Shown here: positions 42,967 to 53,162 of the stretch, piece by piece
Layout: each line of letters begins with the position of its first letter
How positions within the stretch are numbered: position 1 is the stretch's first letter
Assembly: GCF_002208095.1 (NCBI RefSeq)
Contig: NZ_CP017990.1
Coordinates: forward strand, 2,480,001-2,544,000
DNA from: Enterobacter cloacae complex sp. ECNIH7
GTDB lineage: Bacteria; Pseudomonadota; Gammaproteobacteria; Enterobacterales; Enterobacteriaceae
Length of the DNA stretch: 64,000 bases
Direction of reading: 5' to 3'
Program-made: the position numbers and the translations under genes
Notes under the pieces: generated by a model
Told to the model about the DNA's origin: nothing
The model's database searches: none
The model's input: only the letters and a program-made list of their open reading frames with translations

Positions 42967-42994
42967 TAAAAAAACCGGGGGCAAGCCCCCGGCC
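42967..42994 (-). terminator. Rho-independent terminator of manXYZ
   Basis: Perfect 8-bp stem CCGGGGGC/GCCCCCGG with a 2-nt apparent loop (opens to a tetraloop) and seven T residues on the minus strand, about 15 nt after the manZ stop. Confidence 0.93.
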
Positions 42995-43008
42995 TATAGC
43001 ATTGAAAC

Positions 43009-43869
43009 TTACAGACCCAGCAGGCCGACAGCGTAGCCCGCGATACCGATGACGAAGAAGCCAACGATAATCCACAGCGGGTTCACTTTCTTACGCAGCA
43101 GCCACATGCAGGCAAAGGTCAACAGCAGCGGTACCAGGCCAGGCATCAGCTGGTCCAGAATCGTCTGCACGGTGGTGACGCGGGTCTGACCATCCTGACC
43201 GGTGATGGTCGATACCACCAGCGGGATGTTCACGTGCGTCCACTTGTTAACCAGCGCCCCCATGACAAACAGGCCGAGGATTGACGCCCCCTCAGTCAGT
43301 TTTTGCAGGAAGCCGCCGCCCATGTCCTTAACGATGTCCACCCCTTTACGGTAGCCGTAGGCCACGCCGTAGTAACGGGTCAGCAGGCGCACGGCGTTGA
43401 ACAGGATGAAGAACAGCAGCGGGCCAAGCAGGCTGCCGCTCATCGCGATACCGGCACCCAGCGCCGCGAAGACCGGACGCACGGTACCCCAGAAGATTGG
43501 GTCACCGACACCGGCCAGCGGGCCCATCAGGCCGACTTTGATACCGTTGATGGCACCGTCGTCAATCTCTGCGCCGTTCGCACGCTGTTCTTCCATCGCC
43601 AGCGTTACGCCCAGAACCGGAGCCGCTACGTAAGGATGGGTGTTAAAGAATTCCAGGTGACGCTTGATCGCCTGACGGCGCGCTTCGTTGTTTTCCGGGT
43701 ACAGGCGTTTGATCGCCGGCACCATAGAGAAGCAGAAGCCCAGCGCCTGCATACGTTCGAAGTTCCATGAACCCTGAAACAGGTTAGAACGGATGAACAC
43801 GCCACGAATATCACCCGGAGTGAGTTTTTTCTCGGTGGTAGTTTTTGTCATATCAACCATTTCGCTCAC
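43009..43869 (-). CDS. manZ: Mannose PTS IID component ManZ
   Basis: IID subunit of the mannose phosphotransferase system, 286 residues. With ManY it forms the membrane channel for mannose, glucose and glucosamine. Family features: LTPGDIRGVFIRSNLFQGSWNFERMQALGF at the start, AVLGVTLAMEEQRANG in the middle and a C-terminal hydrophobic anchor LWIIVGFFVIGIAGYAVG. It starts 3 nt after manY in the same operon. It is also part of the entry route for lambda DNA and several bacteriocins in E. coli. Confidence 0.97.
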   Translation of the reverse strand: MSEMVDMTKTTTEKKLTPGDIRGVFIRSNLFQGSWNFERMQALGFCFSMVPAIKRLYPENNEARRQAIKRHLEFFNTHPYVAAPVLGVTLAMEEQRANGAEIDDGAINGIKVGLMGPLAGVGDPIFWGTVRPVFAALGAGIAMSGSLLGPLLFFILFNAVRLLTRYYGVAYGYRKGVDIVKDMGGGFLQKLTEGASILGLFVMGALVNKWTHVNIPLVVSTITGQDGQTRVTTVQTILDQLMPGLVPLLLTFACMWLLRKKVNPLWIIVGFFVIGIAGYAVGLLGL

Positions 43870-43872
43870 CTG

Positions 43873-44673
43873 CTAGTCCAGTTCGTTATCGAGATCGTTG
43901 TTACCAGCAGCCTGCGCTGGGGCACCCGCGACGCGGTTATATTTCGGGCTGAGCTGGATGTAGAGAATCGCCATTACCGCACCAATCACACCCAGTGCAA
44001 CCAGGTTGAAGTTGGTGAAGGCAGCGGTCACGAAGCCGAGGTAGAAGAACGGCATCAGATAGCCTGCGCGCATCATGTTGATGACCATCGCATAACCGAC
44101 GACCACGATCATGCCGCCCGCGATGTTCAGACCGCCGGTGACCACTTCTGGAATGGCGTTCAGCATGCTCTGCACTTCACTGGTACCAACAGAGATCGCC
44201 ACGATAACCGCCGGGATCGCGATACGCATCGCCTGCAGGAACAGGGATGAAACGTGGATCCACGACAGTGCCGTGAGGTTGCCGTTTTCGGCCGCCTTAT
44301 CCGCCGCATGCTGGAAGGCAACGGTGATAGTACGAACGATGATGGTCAGAACCTGGCCAGCTGCAGCCAGCGGGATCGCCAGCGCGATACCGGCACCAAT
44401 ACTCTGGTGACCAGCAATAACCAGAACGGTCGAAATGATAGAGGCCAGCGCGGCATCGGGCGCAACCGCCGCGCCGATGTTCATCCAGCCCAGGGCGATC
44501 ATTTCCAGGGTACCACCGATGATGATACCGGTTTTCATGTCACCCAGAACGGCCCCAATCAGCGTACAGGCCACCAGAGGGCGGTGGAACTGAAATTCAT
44601 CAAGTACGGATTCCATACCCGCAATACATGCGACGACGAACACCAGCACAATCTGAAGAGTGGTAATCTCCAT
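43873..44673 (-). CDS. manY: Mannose PTS IIC component ManY
   Basis: IIC subunit, 266 residues, highly hydrophobic, the sugar-translocating channel of the mannose PTS. Characteristic segments include DEFQFHRPLVACTLIGAVLGD (about residues 26-46), the duplicated GWMNIGAAVAPDAALAS and the C-terminal QLSPKYNRVAG. It lies between manX and manZ with short gaps, one transcript. Confidence 0.97.
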   Translation of the reverse strand: MEITTLQIVLVFVVACIAGMESVLDEFQFHRPLVACTLIGAVLGDMKTGIIIGGTLEMIALGWMNIGAAVAPDAALASIISTVLVIAGHQSIGAGIALAIPLAAAGQVLTIIVRTITVAFQHAADKAAENGNLTALSWIHVSSLFLQAMRIAIPAVIVAISVGTSEVQSMLNAIPEVVTGGLNIAGGMIVVVGYAMVINMMRAGYLMPFFYLGFVTAAFTNFNLVALGVIGAVMAILYIQLSPKYNRVAGAPAQAAGNNDLDNELD

Positions 44674-44719
44674 TGCACTTCTCCTATTACATAAACTTTA
44701 TATGAGAACCGGCGCGGGC

Positions 44720-45685
44720 TTATTTCCCAACTTTGCCGATCAAATCCATCATTTTCAGTTTTTGATCCGTAGAAACCTTACGGGCTTCCAGTTCAATACC
44801 GCGCGCATTCAGCTTGTTGAATGCCTCGATATCTTTCGCATCGACTGAAATGGCGTTGTTGACCTGCGTTTTGCCCTGACGGAATGCCATACCACCGATG
44901 TTCACGGAGGTGATTTTCACGCCGCCTTCAACAATGCGCTCAACGTCTGTCGGGTTAGTGAACAGGAGCATTACGCGTTCACCCGCATATTTCGGGTTGT
45001 TGTAAACGCGGATCATCTTGGCGACATCCACGACGTGCGCGGTAACGCCAGGAGGAGCAACCTGAGTCAGAAGGGTTTTACGTACGGTATCGGCGGCAAC
45101 TTCATCGCTGACCACGATAATGCGTCGAACGTTGGTCTCTTTGGTCCAGCGCGTCGCGACCTGGCCGTGGATTAAGCGGTCATCAATACGCGCCAGGCCG
45201 ATGACCATGTAATCGTTCGGGCCCATCGGTTTTGTCGGTGCTGCCGCTTTTGGTGCCGCTGCAGGCGCAGGGGCAGGTTTTTCAACCGGCTGCGCCTTCA
45301 GGGCTTTTACCCCTTCGCGACCGGTTTCAACGGCCAGCGCCACCAGCTCATCAAACGCCGGATTGTCGTCGCGCGCCATGAAGGTTTCCACCAGCATGGG
45401 AATATTAACCCCGGCGACAACTTCATAGTGCTCTTTATCGACGACAATGCGGCTGGCGGCATTGAACGGGCTGCCGCCCCATGTATCAACGAGAAACAGC
45501 ACGCCTTTGCTGGTATCCAGCTTCGCGAGTTGAGCGTTGTACTTCTCTATCAGCGTCTCGGCGTTTTCACCGGGAACGAAATCGATCCAGCCGACGTTTT
45601 CCTGCTCGCCCAACAGCATCTCTGCCGTTTTGAGTAGCTGCTCAGCAGCCCAACCATGTGTGCCTATGACAATAGCAATGGTCAC
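44720..45685 (-). CDS. manX: Mannose PTS IIAB component ManX
   Basis: Cytoplasmic IIAB protein of 321 residues that passes phosphate from HPr to the sugar. The IIA domain (about 1-135) has the phosphorylated His10 in IGTHGWAAEQLL. An Ala/Pro linker (EKPAPAPAAAPKAAAPTKP, about 140-158) leads to the IIB domain with its active-site His in IDDRLIHGQVATRW (about residue 175). First gene of manXYZ. In E. coli the transcript is a target of SgrS and Mlc control; an operator-like dyad lies upstream. Confidence 0.97.
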   Translation of the reverse strand: MTIAIVIGTHGWAAEQLLKTAEMLLGEQENVGWIDFVPGENAETLIEKYNAQLAKLDTSKGVLFLVDTWGGSPFNAASRIVVDKEHYEVVAGVNIPMLVETFMARDDNPAFDELVALAVETGREGVKALKAQPVEKPAPAPAAAPKAAAPTKPMGPNDYMVIGLARIDDRLIHGQVATRWTKETNVRRIIVVSDEVAADTVRKTLLTQVAPPGVTAHVVDVAKMIRVYNNPKYAGERVMLLFTNPTDVERIVEGGVKITSVNIGGMAFRQGKTQVNNAISVDAKDIEAFNKLNARGIELEARKVSTDQKLKMMDLIGKVGK

Positions 45686-45803
45686 TTGCTACCTCCTTTT
45701 ATTATCATTAATACGCCTGCCAGGCAGCCGTACTGAGAATCGTATTGGCGAACCGAATCGATTCAGATAAGGGTTAGAGTTCAAAAAAACTAAGACTTCC
45801 GCG

Positions 45804-45850
45804 AATTATTTTAGATAGTGAAAAAATAATTTATGTGATGAAGATCCGTA
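45804..45850 (-). promoter_or_regulatory. manX upstream control region: Mlc-like dyad and CRP-like half site
   Basis: Inverted repeat AATTATTTT/AAAATAATT (45804-45812 and 45823-45831), A/T-rich like the known Mlc operators. Next to it TGTGATGAAGATCCGT (from 45834) has a perfect CRP left half and a poor right half. Mlc repression and CRP activation of manXYZ are established in E. coli; the precise sites here are inferred by resemblance. Confidence 0.5.
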
Positions 45851-45951
45851 ATTTAGCCACGCGTGACAGATTTATCTGTAGCGTAAAGCCGCTGTGTTAC
45901 AGAACTTTGCAAAGGAACGTAAATCTTTGCTAAAAACACAGTGTCTCTGAT

Positions 45952-46161
45952 ATGTTTAGCCTCCGTTTAATCGTTCAGGAGTATAGGGTTACAGCCCACT
46001 ATATGGACCGTCACCGACGTCAGTCATCTGCCAGGCCATTTCGCGCCTTATTCACCGGCGATCCTCGCCACGTATCGACTCTGTTTGCCTCAGTTTTGCC
46101 CACGTTGAGTGGGGCACCGTTTCGTCATTCCTTTAGCAGGAGCTTGTCATGGAATTCTTAA
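45952..46161 (+). CDS. Small ORF overlapping the yoaE start (YoaL-like)
   Basis: A 69-codon frame upstream of yoaE that ends 13 nt inside yoaE in a different frame (yoaE ATG at 46149). Its C-terminal codons cover the yoaE SD, so translating it would affect ribosome access to yoaE. The peptide is basic and Arg-rich, with [19 protein letters not shown] in the middle. A small protein named YoaL has been reported at this place in E. coli, coupled to yoaE. No strong SD precedes its ATG. Called on position and layout more than on sequence. Confidence 0.5.
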   Translation: MFSLRLIVQEYRVTAHYMDRHRRQSSARPFRALFTGDPRHVSTLFASVLPTLSGAPFRHSFSRSLSWNS

Positions 46162-47708
46162 TGGACCCGTCAATCTGGGTGGGATTGCTCACGCTGGTGG
46201 TGCTGGAGATTGTTCTCGGCATTGATAACCTGGTGTTTATCGCCATCCTTGCGGACAAACTGCCGCCAAAACAGCGTGATAAAGCGCGTCTGATTGGTCT
46301 CTCGCTGGCGCTGGTTATGCGACTGGGGCTGCTCTCCGTCATCTCCTGGATGGTCACGTTGACTAAACCGCTGTTCTCTGTCATGGACTACACCTTCTCC
46401 GGGCGTGATTTAATCATGCTGATTGGGGGGATATTCCTGCTTTTCAAAGCGACGACGGAGCTACACGAGCGGCTGGAAAACCGTCAGCACGATGATGGAC
46501 ACGGCAAAGGCTATGCCAGCTTCTGGGTGGTGGTGCTGCAGATCGTGGTGCTTGATGCGGTCTTCTCGCTGGATGCGGTGATCACGGCGGTCGGCATGGT
46601 GAATCATCTGCCGGTAATGATGGCGGCTGTCGTTATTGCGATGGCGGTCATGCTGCTGGCCTCGAAGCCGCTGACGCGCTTCGTCAACCAGCATCCAACG
46701 GTAGTCGTTCTGTGTCTGAGCTTCCTGCTGATGATTGGTCTGAGCTTGGTGGCGGAAGGTTTTGGCTTCCATATTCCGAAAGGCTACCTGTACGCCGCAA
46801 TTGGCTTCTCGATTCTGATCGAGCTGTTCAACCAGATTGCGCGCCGTAACTTTATTAAGCAGCAGTCGAATCAGCCGCTGCGCGCCCGTACCGCAGACGC
46901 GATACTGCGCCTGATGGGCGGTCATCGTCAGGTGAACGTCCAGTCTGATTCCGAAAACCATAACCCGGTTCCGGTCCCTGAAGGGGCGTTTGTGGAACAA
47001 GAGCGCTACATGATTAACGGCGTGCTCTCCCTGGCCTCCCGTTCGCTGCGCGGCATCATGACGCCGCGTGGGGAAATCAGCTGGGTTGATGCAAACCTGA
47101 GCGTCGATGAAATTCGCCAGCAGCTGCTCTCTTCTCCGCACAGCCTGTTCCCGGTGTGTCGCGGAGAGCTGGATGAGATCATCGGCGTGGTGCGGGCAAA
47201 AGAGATGCTGGTGGCCCTGGAAGAGGGCGTCAACGTGGAAGCCGTTGCCGCCGCGTCGCCTGCGATTGTCGTGCCGGAAACGCTGGATCCTATCAACCTG
47301 CTCGGGGTGCTGCGCCGCGCTCGCGGTAGCTTTGTTATCGTCACCAACGAGTTTGGCGTGGTGCAGGGGCTGGTCACGCCGCTGGACGTGCTGGAAGCGA
47401 TTGCCGGTGAATTCCCGGATGAAGACGAAACGCCAGAGATCGTTGCCGACGGTGAAGGCTGGCTGGTTAAAGGTACCACCGACCTGCACGCGCTCTCGCA
47501 CACGCTGGGCCTGGAAAACGTCATCAACGATGAAGAAGACATCGCGACCGTTGCCGGTCTGGTTATCGCGGTTAACGGGCAAATCCCGCGCGTCGGAGAT
47601 GTTATCGAGCTGGCACCGCTGCACATTACGATCGTTGAAGCAAACGACTATCGCGTTGATATGGTTCGCATTGTTAAAGAACAATCAGCCCACGACGAAG
47701 ATGAGTAA
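46149..47708 (+). CDS. yoaE: TerC/CBS-domain membrane protein YoaE
   Basis: Inner-membrane protein of 519 residues. The N-terminal TerC-like domain (about 1-240, seven or so helices) has [18 protein letters not shown] and [19 protein letters not shown], whose repeated acidic residues suggest metal transport. It is followed by a CBS pair (about 300-420; [15 protein letters not shown] and [22 protein letters not shown]) and a CorC/HlyC transporter-associated domain (about 435-515). Probably handles a divalent cation; substrate unknown. SD aggag 6 nt before ATG. Convergent with pdeD. Confidence 0.93.
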   Translation: MEFLMDPSIWVGLLTLVVLEIVLGIDNLVFIAILADKLPPKQRDKARLIGLSLALVMRLGLLSVISWMVTLTKPLFSVMDYTFSGRDLIMLIGGIFLLFKATTELHERLENRQHDDGHGKGYASFWVVVLQIVVLDAVFSLDAVITAVGMVNHLPVMMAAVVIAMAVMLLASKPLTRFVNQHPTVVVLCLSFLLMIGLSLVAEGFGFHIPKGYLYAAIGFSILIELFNQIARRNFIKQQSNQPLRARTADAILRLMGGHRQVNVQSDSENHNPVPVPEGAFVEQERYMINGVLSLASRSLRGIMTPRGEISWVDANLSVDEIRQQLLSSPHSLFPVCRGELDEIIGVVRAKEMLVALEEGVNVEAVAAASPAIVVPETLDPINLLGVLRRARGSFVIVTNEFGVVQGLVTPLDVLEAIAGEFPDEDETPEIVADGEGWLVKGTTDLHALSHTLGLENVINDEEDIATVAGLVIAVNGQIPRVGDVIELAPLHITIVEANDYRVDMVRIVKEQSAHDEDE

Positions 47709-47714
47709 GCCGGC

Positions 47715-49313
47715 TTAGCGCAGCGGCATTAAGGGCACGATGTGCCCATTATGATGCGCTGGCGGGGACGAACTTCCCGCCAGCCACTTCGGAAAATCCC
47801 GTAGCGGCATGGGCCGCGCATAGAAAAACCCCTGCAGGACAGGCACGCCATGGCGGCGCAAATAGCGCGCCTGCTCCTCCGTCTCGACCCCTTCAGCCAC
47901 CAGTTCAATATTCAGCCGCTGTCCCAGCGCAATAATCATATCCGTCACCGTCGAGTTCACGGCGTCGGTGCCGATGGCGGTGGTAAACGACTGGTCGATT
48001 TTCAGCACGTCCGGGTGAAGCTTTTCAAGCCAGGAGAGGGAGCTGTTCCCGGTACCAAAATCGTCGATGGCCAGCTTCACCCCTTTGCGATGCAGTTCGC
48101 GAACGATGCGATAATCCGCATCCAGCAGCGCATCCCGTTCCGTAAGTTCAATCACCAGCTGCTGGCGCGGACGGGCGCTGAACCAGAGATGGTTCAGGTC
48201 CTGTATCAACGCCGCGTGACGAAAATGGCTGGCGGCGACGTTAATACCGATGTGAAAACCAGCGCTGGCGGGGAAGTAGCCTATCTGGCGCACCGTTTCG
48301 GCGATGACGTAGCGGGTCAGGGGGACAATCAGGTTATGTTCTTCTGCCAGAGGGATAAACACCTCCGGGGAGATCCAACCCTGACGGGGGTTATTCCAGC
48401 GCAACAGGATCTCCACGCCGGTGCAGGCCTGGGTACGGGCATTCACCAGCGGCTGACAGAAAAGCTCAAATTCCCGCCCCGCAATCCCCATATCGATCTC
48501 CCACGTAAAGCTCATCCGGTTTGCCGTTGCCAGCCAGGCGAGATAACCCAGCAGCAGGCTGAGCATGAGCCCGAGAGGCAGCTGGGCTGGCAGGCTTTTT
48601 AAGGCTAATTCTCCAGGGCCTGGCCCGCTAACTGTAATGGTGAAAGGATTTCGGGCTGAAGATTGCTGGAAAAGAGAGCCCTCCTCGTCGAAGGTCAGGC
48701 TGTCGCTGACGCGTTGTCCATAGCGCAGAAAGCGATCGCCCACGGTCAGCGCCACGTCATTGATGAGCGGGCGCTGGGGCTCCAGGATCATTTTGGCGAT
48801 CAGATCGATATTGATGATCTCGATAACGCCAGCTTCACCGTCCTGAGAGACGGGATACCACTGGATCAATATCGGGCTACCCTTAAGCAGCCACTGATCG
48901 CTCGATAAAATCAGCTTCGCCGTGCTGGCGGGTAATTCTTTCAGGAAGTCGCGAACGGGCACATTGCGGCTCCCGAAAATACTTGAGCAATACAGGACAC
49001 CGTCGTTAATCAGGGCGATGGAGCGTACCGTCTGCAAAATGGCGGCCTGCTTTCGCAGCGCCAGGTGCGCCTGCGGGCAGGGCTGCCCCACCAGGGGCTG
49101 CAGCACGCTGCGGCGGTTCTCTAAAGAAAGCAGGACGTTATCAAGGGCGCGAACGGTGTGGCTTGTAAAATCGAGGATCCGCTGTTGGTTAACATTGCGC
49201 TGTGAAATAAAGCGAATGCCTAACGTCAGGATGAGCGTGAGGAGCGCAACCGTCACACAGACGATAGCGCGTTTTCGGCGATAGTTTTTAATGATCGTTT
49301 GTGCAGTTTGCAT
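47715..49313 (-). CDS. pdeD: Cyclic-di-GMP phosphodiesterase PdeD (YoaD)
   Basis: Membrane EAL protein, 532 residues from the ATG at 49313, exactly the E. coli length. TM1 about 17-36, periplasmic CSS-motif sensor (YCSSIFGSRNVPV, about residues 108-120), TM2 near 240-258, cytoplasmic EAL domain (about 265-515). The catalytic EAL motif reads EILLRW, with the later TERDALL, DDFGTGNSSLSWL and VAEGVETEEQARYL intact, so hydrolysis is expected. CSS-type sensors respond to periplasmic thiol state through DsbA/DsbB in E. coli. Confidence 0.94.
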   Translation of the reverse strand: MQTAQTIIKNYRRKRAIVCVTVALLTLILTLGIRFISQRNVNQQRILDFTSHTVRALDNVLLSLENRRSVLQPLVGQPCPQAHLALRKQAAILQTVRSIALINDGVLYCSSIFGSRNVPVRDFLKELPASTAKLILSSDQWLLKGSPILIQWYPVSQDGEAGVIEIINIDLIAKMILEPQRPLINDVALTVGDRFLRYGQRVSDSLTFDEEGSLFQQSSARNPFTITVSGPGPGELALKSLPAQLPLGLMLSLLLGYLAWLATANRMSFTWEIDMGIAGREFELFCQPLVNARTQACTGVEILLRWNNPRQGWISPEVFIPLAEEHNLIVPLTRYVIAETVRQIGYFPASAGFHIGINVAASHFRHAALIQDLNHLWFSARPRQQLVIELTERDALLDADYRIVRELHRKGVKLAIDDFGTGNSSLSWLEKLHPDVLKIDQSFTTAIGTDAVNSTVTDMIIALGQRLNIELVAEGVETEEQARYLRRHGVPVLQGFFYARPMPLRDFPKWLAGSSSPPAHHNGHIVPLMPLR

Positions 49314-49404
49314 GAACGGTCGCCTGATAAGCCACCAGCCACAAAAGCCGGACGCAACAGTAAAAGTGTAGTGGGGAAAGCAGAAGGAGACGAGAAAGAA
49401 GAGG

Positions 49405-49435
49405 GAAATTCGCCCATCCGTTGCAGATGGGCGAA
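49405..49435 (-). terminator. Terminator hairpin after sdaA
   Basis: 10-bp stem TTCGCCCATC/GATGGGCGAA with a 7-nt loop just after the sdaA stop; on the minus strand it is followed by TTTCCCTC, a weak T-tail. Confidence 0.75.
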
Positions 49436-49443
49436 AGGCAGTA

Positions 49444-50808
49444 TTAGTCGCACTGCACCTTAATGGCCAGGCCACCGCGGGACGTCTCGCGGTATTTCGC
49501 GTTCATGTCCTTGCCGGTTTCGTACATGGTTTCAATCACCTTATCCAGCGATACGCGAGGTTCGCTGGTACGGCGCATCGCCATCCGTGAGGCGTTGATG
49601 GCTTTCACCGAGGCAATCGCGTTACGCTCGATGCACGGCACCTGAACCTGGCCCGCGACCGGGTCACAGGTCAGACCGAGGTTATGTTCCATACCGATTT
49701 CCGCCGCCACGCAGACCTGCTCAGGGCTTGCGCCCAGCAGCTCTGCCAGACCGGCCGCCGCCATGGAGCAGGCAACGCCCACTTCACCCTGACAGCCCAC
49801 TTCCGCACCGGAGATGGAGGCGTTCATTTTGTACAGCGCACCAATGGCACCTGCCGCCAGGAAATAGCGGATATAGATGTCCGGCGTCACGGGCTCAATA
49901 AAGTGCTCGTAGTATGCCAGTACTGCCGGAACGATACCGCACGCACCGTTGGTTGGCGCCGTCACGACGCGGCCACCGGCGGCGTTCTCTTCGTTAACCG
50001 CCAGGGCAAACATGTTTACCCAGTCAACCACGTTCATCGGGTCGTTGGAGAACTTGTCCGTGGTCACCAGCATACGGCGCAGGGCAGAGGCACGACGCGG
50101 TACGCGCAGTGGGCCCGGCAGAACGCCTTCGGTGTTCATCCCGCGGTCGATACAGGCGCGCATGGTTTGCCAGACGTTCGCAAAATAGTCTTCAATCTCT
50201 TTTTTGCTGTGCAGGGCCAGTTCGTTCTGCATCACCATGCCGGACAGTGAAAGACCGGTCTCTTTGCAGTAGCCCAGCATCTCGGTAGCCGATTTGAACG
50301 GGTACGGTACGCTGACGTCGCCGACGCTGTCTTTGCCAAAATGCTCTTCATCCACGATGAAGCCACCGCCGATGGAGTAGTACGTTTTGCTGTAAATCTC
50401 TTTTTCACCGCTGTAAGCGTGAATGGTCATGCCGTTTTCGTGCAGCGGCAGGTTGTCGCTGCGAAAACGCATGCCGTCATCCTGCGGGAAATCGACTTCC
50501 TGCTGACCGTTTGCCAGCAGCAGGCGGCCGCGTGTTTCCACGTCGCGGATGAATGCCGGGATGGCATCAATATCTACGGTATCCGGCATATTGCCTGCCA
50601 GACCCATAATAATGGCGATATCGGTGTGGTGGCCTTTACCCGTTAATGACAGCGAGCCGTAAACATCCACGGCGACACGGGTAACGCTTTCCAGTAATCC
50701 TTTTTCGACCAGATCATCGACGAACTGTTTACCGGCCTTCATCGGGCCAACAGTATGGGAAGACGAAGGGCCAATTCCCACTTTGAACATGTCGAATATA
50801 CTAATCAC
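49444..50808 (-). CDS. sdaA: L-serine deaminase SdaA
   Basis: Iron-sulfur L-serine ammonia-lyase producing pyruvate and ammonia. The GTG at 50808 is preferred (AGGAG 7 nt upstream) over the GTG at 50814 and gives 454 residues, as in E. coli. N-terminal beta domain with [23 protein letters not shown], and C-terminal catalytic alpha domain with the 4Fe-4S cysteines in [21 protein letters not shown] and [14 protein letters not shown], and [15 protein letters not shown]. Intact. Stands alone between two genes with its own terminator. Confidence 0.96.
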   Translation of the reverse strand: MISIFDMFKVGIGPSSSHTVGPMKAGKQFVDDLVEKGLLESVTRVAVDVYGSLSLTGKGHHTDIAIIMGLAGNMPDTVDIDAIPAFIRDVETRGRLLLANGQQEVDFPQDDGMRFRSDNLPLHENGMTIHAYSGEKEIYSKTYYSIGGGFIVDEEHFGKDSVGDVSVPYPFKSATEMLGYCKETGLSLSGMVMQNELALHSKKEIEDYFANVWQTMRACIDRGMNTEGVLPGPLRVPRRASALRRMLVTTDKFSNDPMNVVDWVNMFALAVNEENAAGGRVVTAPTNGACGIVPAVLAYYEHFIEPVTPDIYIRYFLAAGAIGALYKMNASISGAEVGCQGEVGVACSMAAAGLAELLGASPEQVCVAAEIGMEHNLGLTCDPVAGQVQVPCIERNAIASVKAINASRMAMRRTSEPRVSLDKVIETMYETGKDMNAKYRETSRGGLAIKVQCD

Positions 50809-50992
50809 TTTCACACTCCTGACAGGGTTACCGGGGTTCCAGTAACGATGTTATAACTGCGCATAGTGTAAGAGGGAACACCGACCTCGGCTTAACTATT
50901 CACATGAATTAAACTAATGGTTAACGATGGGTTTTGCTAATAGCGCGACGCGGATCGCAAACCTGCGAAAAAGGGTGGAATGTAAAGTATAG

Positions 50993-51571
50993 TCAAGGTT
51001 TCAGGCCGATTTGCAGCGCCAGCTCACGAATGATGCCCGCCGTCATGCCCCAGACAAAATAATGCTGATACCAGGACAACCAGACCCGATGGTCATGCCC
51101 GCGACGATGGATATCCAGCGGATGATAACGGCTTAGCCGAAGCGCCTCTTCGAGCGGCATTTCAAACACCGCTGAAACTTCATCGACGCTGGCGTGATAC
51201 TGCAGGCCAGGCGGGATAATGCCCACCACCGGCGTGACCTGAAAACCGGTGACGCTGTCGACGGGCGGCAGCACGCCGATGACCTCCACAGCCTCCGGCG
51301 GAATGGCAACCTCTTCCTGCGCTTCCCGCAGCGCGGCGGCAATCAGCGAGGCGTCGGAGCTGTCAACCGCGCCACCCGGAAAGGCGACCTGACCCGCGTG
51401 CTTACGTAAATGGGGAGAACGCTGGGTGAGCAGCAGGCCCGGCTGCGCGCGACGCACGACCGGGATCAGCACGGCCGCCTGACGCTGGTTCAGCGCTTCG
51501 CGGTTGACCTGCGGTCGTAATAGCTGAAAGCGAGATAAAAAATCGTCCAGCGTCAGGTTCTCTTTTTCCAC
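50993..51571 (-). CDS. nudL: CoA diphosphatase NudL (YeaB)
   Basis: Nudix hydrolase predicted to cleave coenzyme A and its derivatives. 192 residues. The CoA-specific UPF0035 motif [21 protein letters not shown] directly precedes the Nudix box ([24 protein letters not shown]; catalytic REAQEEV, about residues 88-94). It starts 6 nt after the pabB stop and is probably co-transcribed, as in E. coli. Confidence 0.93.
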   Translation of the reverse strand: MEKENLTLDDFLSRFQLLRPQVNREALNQRQAAVLIPVVRRAQPGLLLTQRSPHLRKHAGQVAFPGGAVDSSDASLIAAALREAQEEVAIPPEAVEVIGVLPPVDSVTGFQVTPVVGIIPPGLQYHASVDEVSAVFEMPLEEALRLSRYHPLDIHRRGHDHRVWLSWYQHYFVWGMTAGIIRELALQIGLKP

Positions 51572-51577
51572 CCGTGA

Positions 51578-52912
51578 TTACTCCAGTTGTTTCAGGATAC
51601 GGTTAACTTTATCAAAGGTTTCCTGATATTCCGCATCGACCTGACTGTCGGCAACAATGCCGCCCCCGGCCGAACAGTAAAGATTTCCGTCGCAGGCCGT
51701 CAGCGTGCGAATGGTAATGCTGGTATCCATGGTGCCGCACAGACTGATATAGCCAATGCTGCCGCACCAGGCGTTGCGGCGGTGGGGCTCCAGCTCATCA
51801 ATGATCTCCATCGCCCGCACCTTTGGCGCGCCGGTGATGGAGCCGCCCGGGAACGCGGCGCGGAGCAGATCGCAGGCGGTGCGAGAGGCGGGTAGACGCG
51901 CGGTAATGGTACTGACCAGATGATGCACCGCCGGGAAAGGCTCGACGACAAACAGTTCCGGCACGCGCACGCTGCCCGGTTCGGCGACGCGGCCAATGTC
52001 GTTACGCATCAGATCGACAATCATCAGGTTCTCGGCGCGGTCTTTCGGAGAGGCGGCGAGTTTTTCCGCCTGCTGGCGATCGGCGTCGGGATCGGCAAGA
52101 CGCGGCAGAGTGCCTTTAATCGGACGGGTTTGAATCGTGCCCTCGGCCAGATGAATAAAGCGCTCGGGTGACAGGCTGAGGATGGCCCCCTGTGCCAGAC
52201 GCACAAACGCGCTGAACGGCGCCTTATTGCTGGCGTTGAGACGGGTAAACGCCTGCCACTCATCTCCCCGGTACGTCGCCTGGAAGCGCTGGGCGAGGTT
52301 AACCTGATAGCAGTCACCGCTTTGCAGATACGCCTGAACGCGCGCAAATTTTTCGGCGTACTCCGCTGCGCTCATATTTGAGCGCCAGCCTGAGGTCAAC
52401 GTAAACGTCTGTGCCGGTGCAGGCTGTTGCGCCTCAAGCCACGCCAGACGCGCCTGCACGTCATGATGGCTCAACAGGGAAACCGTTTTTTTCTGGTGAT
52501 CGACTATTAACGCCCAGTCATACAGCCCCACGGCCATGTCTGGCATGGAAATATCAGCCTGCGCATGCTCCGGCAGCGTTTCGAAACGGCGACCCAGATC
52601 GTAACCAAACAGGCCCAGCGCGCCCCCCTGAAAAGGGAGATCCGGGTTCGGCGCGGCAGATAAGCCCAGCGCGTTAATGGCCTGCTGCAGTTGCTTCAGG
52701 GGATCGTCCGTTAACGACAGGTCATCGGTTGTCAGCGTCTTTAGCGGATCGGCCACCAGAATGTCGAAGCGGCTATAGGGATGGTCCGCATGGCCGGAAT
52801 GCAGCAGCATCGCAAACGGAAGATGGCTCAGGCGGGCAAACCAGAATTCAGCGACGTCTGCACGCCAGGGCAAGGTAATAACAGTGGGGAAGCGCATGTT
52901 CATGTGTGGCAT
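51578..52912 (-). CDS. pabB: Aminodeoxychorismate synthase component I PabB
   Basis: Large subunit of aminodeoxychorismate synthase, making the precursor of p-aminobenzoate and folate from chorismate with ammonia from PabA. 444 residues. The chorismate-binding domain has LSLSPERFI, the PIKGT motif with the catalytic Lys, AENLMIVDLMRNDIGRV, VEPFPAVHHLVSTI and FPGGSITGAPKVRAMEIID. Start uncertain: ATGs at 52912, 52903 and 52897 are all in frame, and none has a strong SD. Divergent from yoaH. The N-terminal third is shorter than in E. coli by a few residues. Confidence 0.94.
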   Translation of the reverse strand: MPHMNMRFPTVITLPWRADVAEFWFARLSHLPFAMLLHSGHADHPYSRFDILVADPLKTLTTDDLSLTDDPLKQLQQAINALGLSAAPNPDLPFQGGALGLFGYDLGRRFETLPEHAQADISMPDMAVGLYDWALIVDHQKKTVSLLSHHDVQARLAWLEAQQPAPAQTFTLTSGWRSNMSAAEYAEKFARVQAYLQSGDCYQVNLAQRFQATYRGDEWQAFTRLNASNKAPFSAFVRLAQGAILSLSPERFIHLAEGTIQTRPIKGTLPRLADPDADRQQAEKLAASPKDRAENLMIVDLMRNDIGRVAEPGSVRVPELFVVEPFPAVHHLVSTITARLPASRTACDLLRAAFPGGSITGAPKVRAMEIIDELEPHRRNAWCGSIGYISLCGTMDTSITIRTLTACDGNLYCSAGGGIVADSQVDAEYQETFDKVNRILKQLE

Positions 52913-52964
52913 ACTACCGGGCAGCGTGAAATAATTAGCGCGAATAATTTAGCAGGAGTTGACG

Positions 52965-53156
52965 ATGTTTGCAGGTTTACCTTCTCTGAGCCATGAACAG
53001 CAGCAGAAAGCGGTTGAGCGAATTCAGGAACTGATGTCCCAGGGGATGAGTAGCGGACAGGCGATTACCGTTGTCGCAGAGGAGATTCGCGCCAGTCATT
53101 CCGGCGAGCGGATCGTGGCGCGTTTCGAAGATGAAGATGAAGATCCAGAAGAGTAA
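52965..53156 (+). CDS. yoaH: Small UPF0181 protein YoaH
   Basis: 63-residue acidic protein; SD AGGAG and ATG at 52965. The sequence [20 protein letters not shown], then [19 protein letters not shown] and an acidic EDEDEDPEE tail, matches E. coli YoaH. Function unknown. Divergent from pabB and convergent with yoaB. Confidence 0.9.
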
Positions 53157-53162
53157 TCGGGC

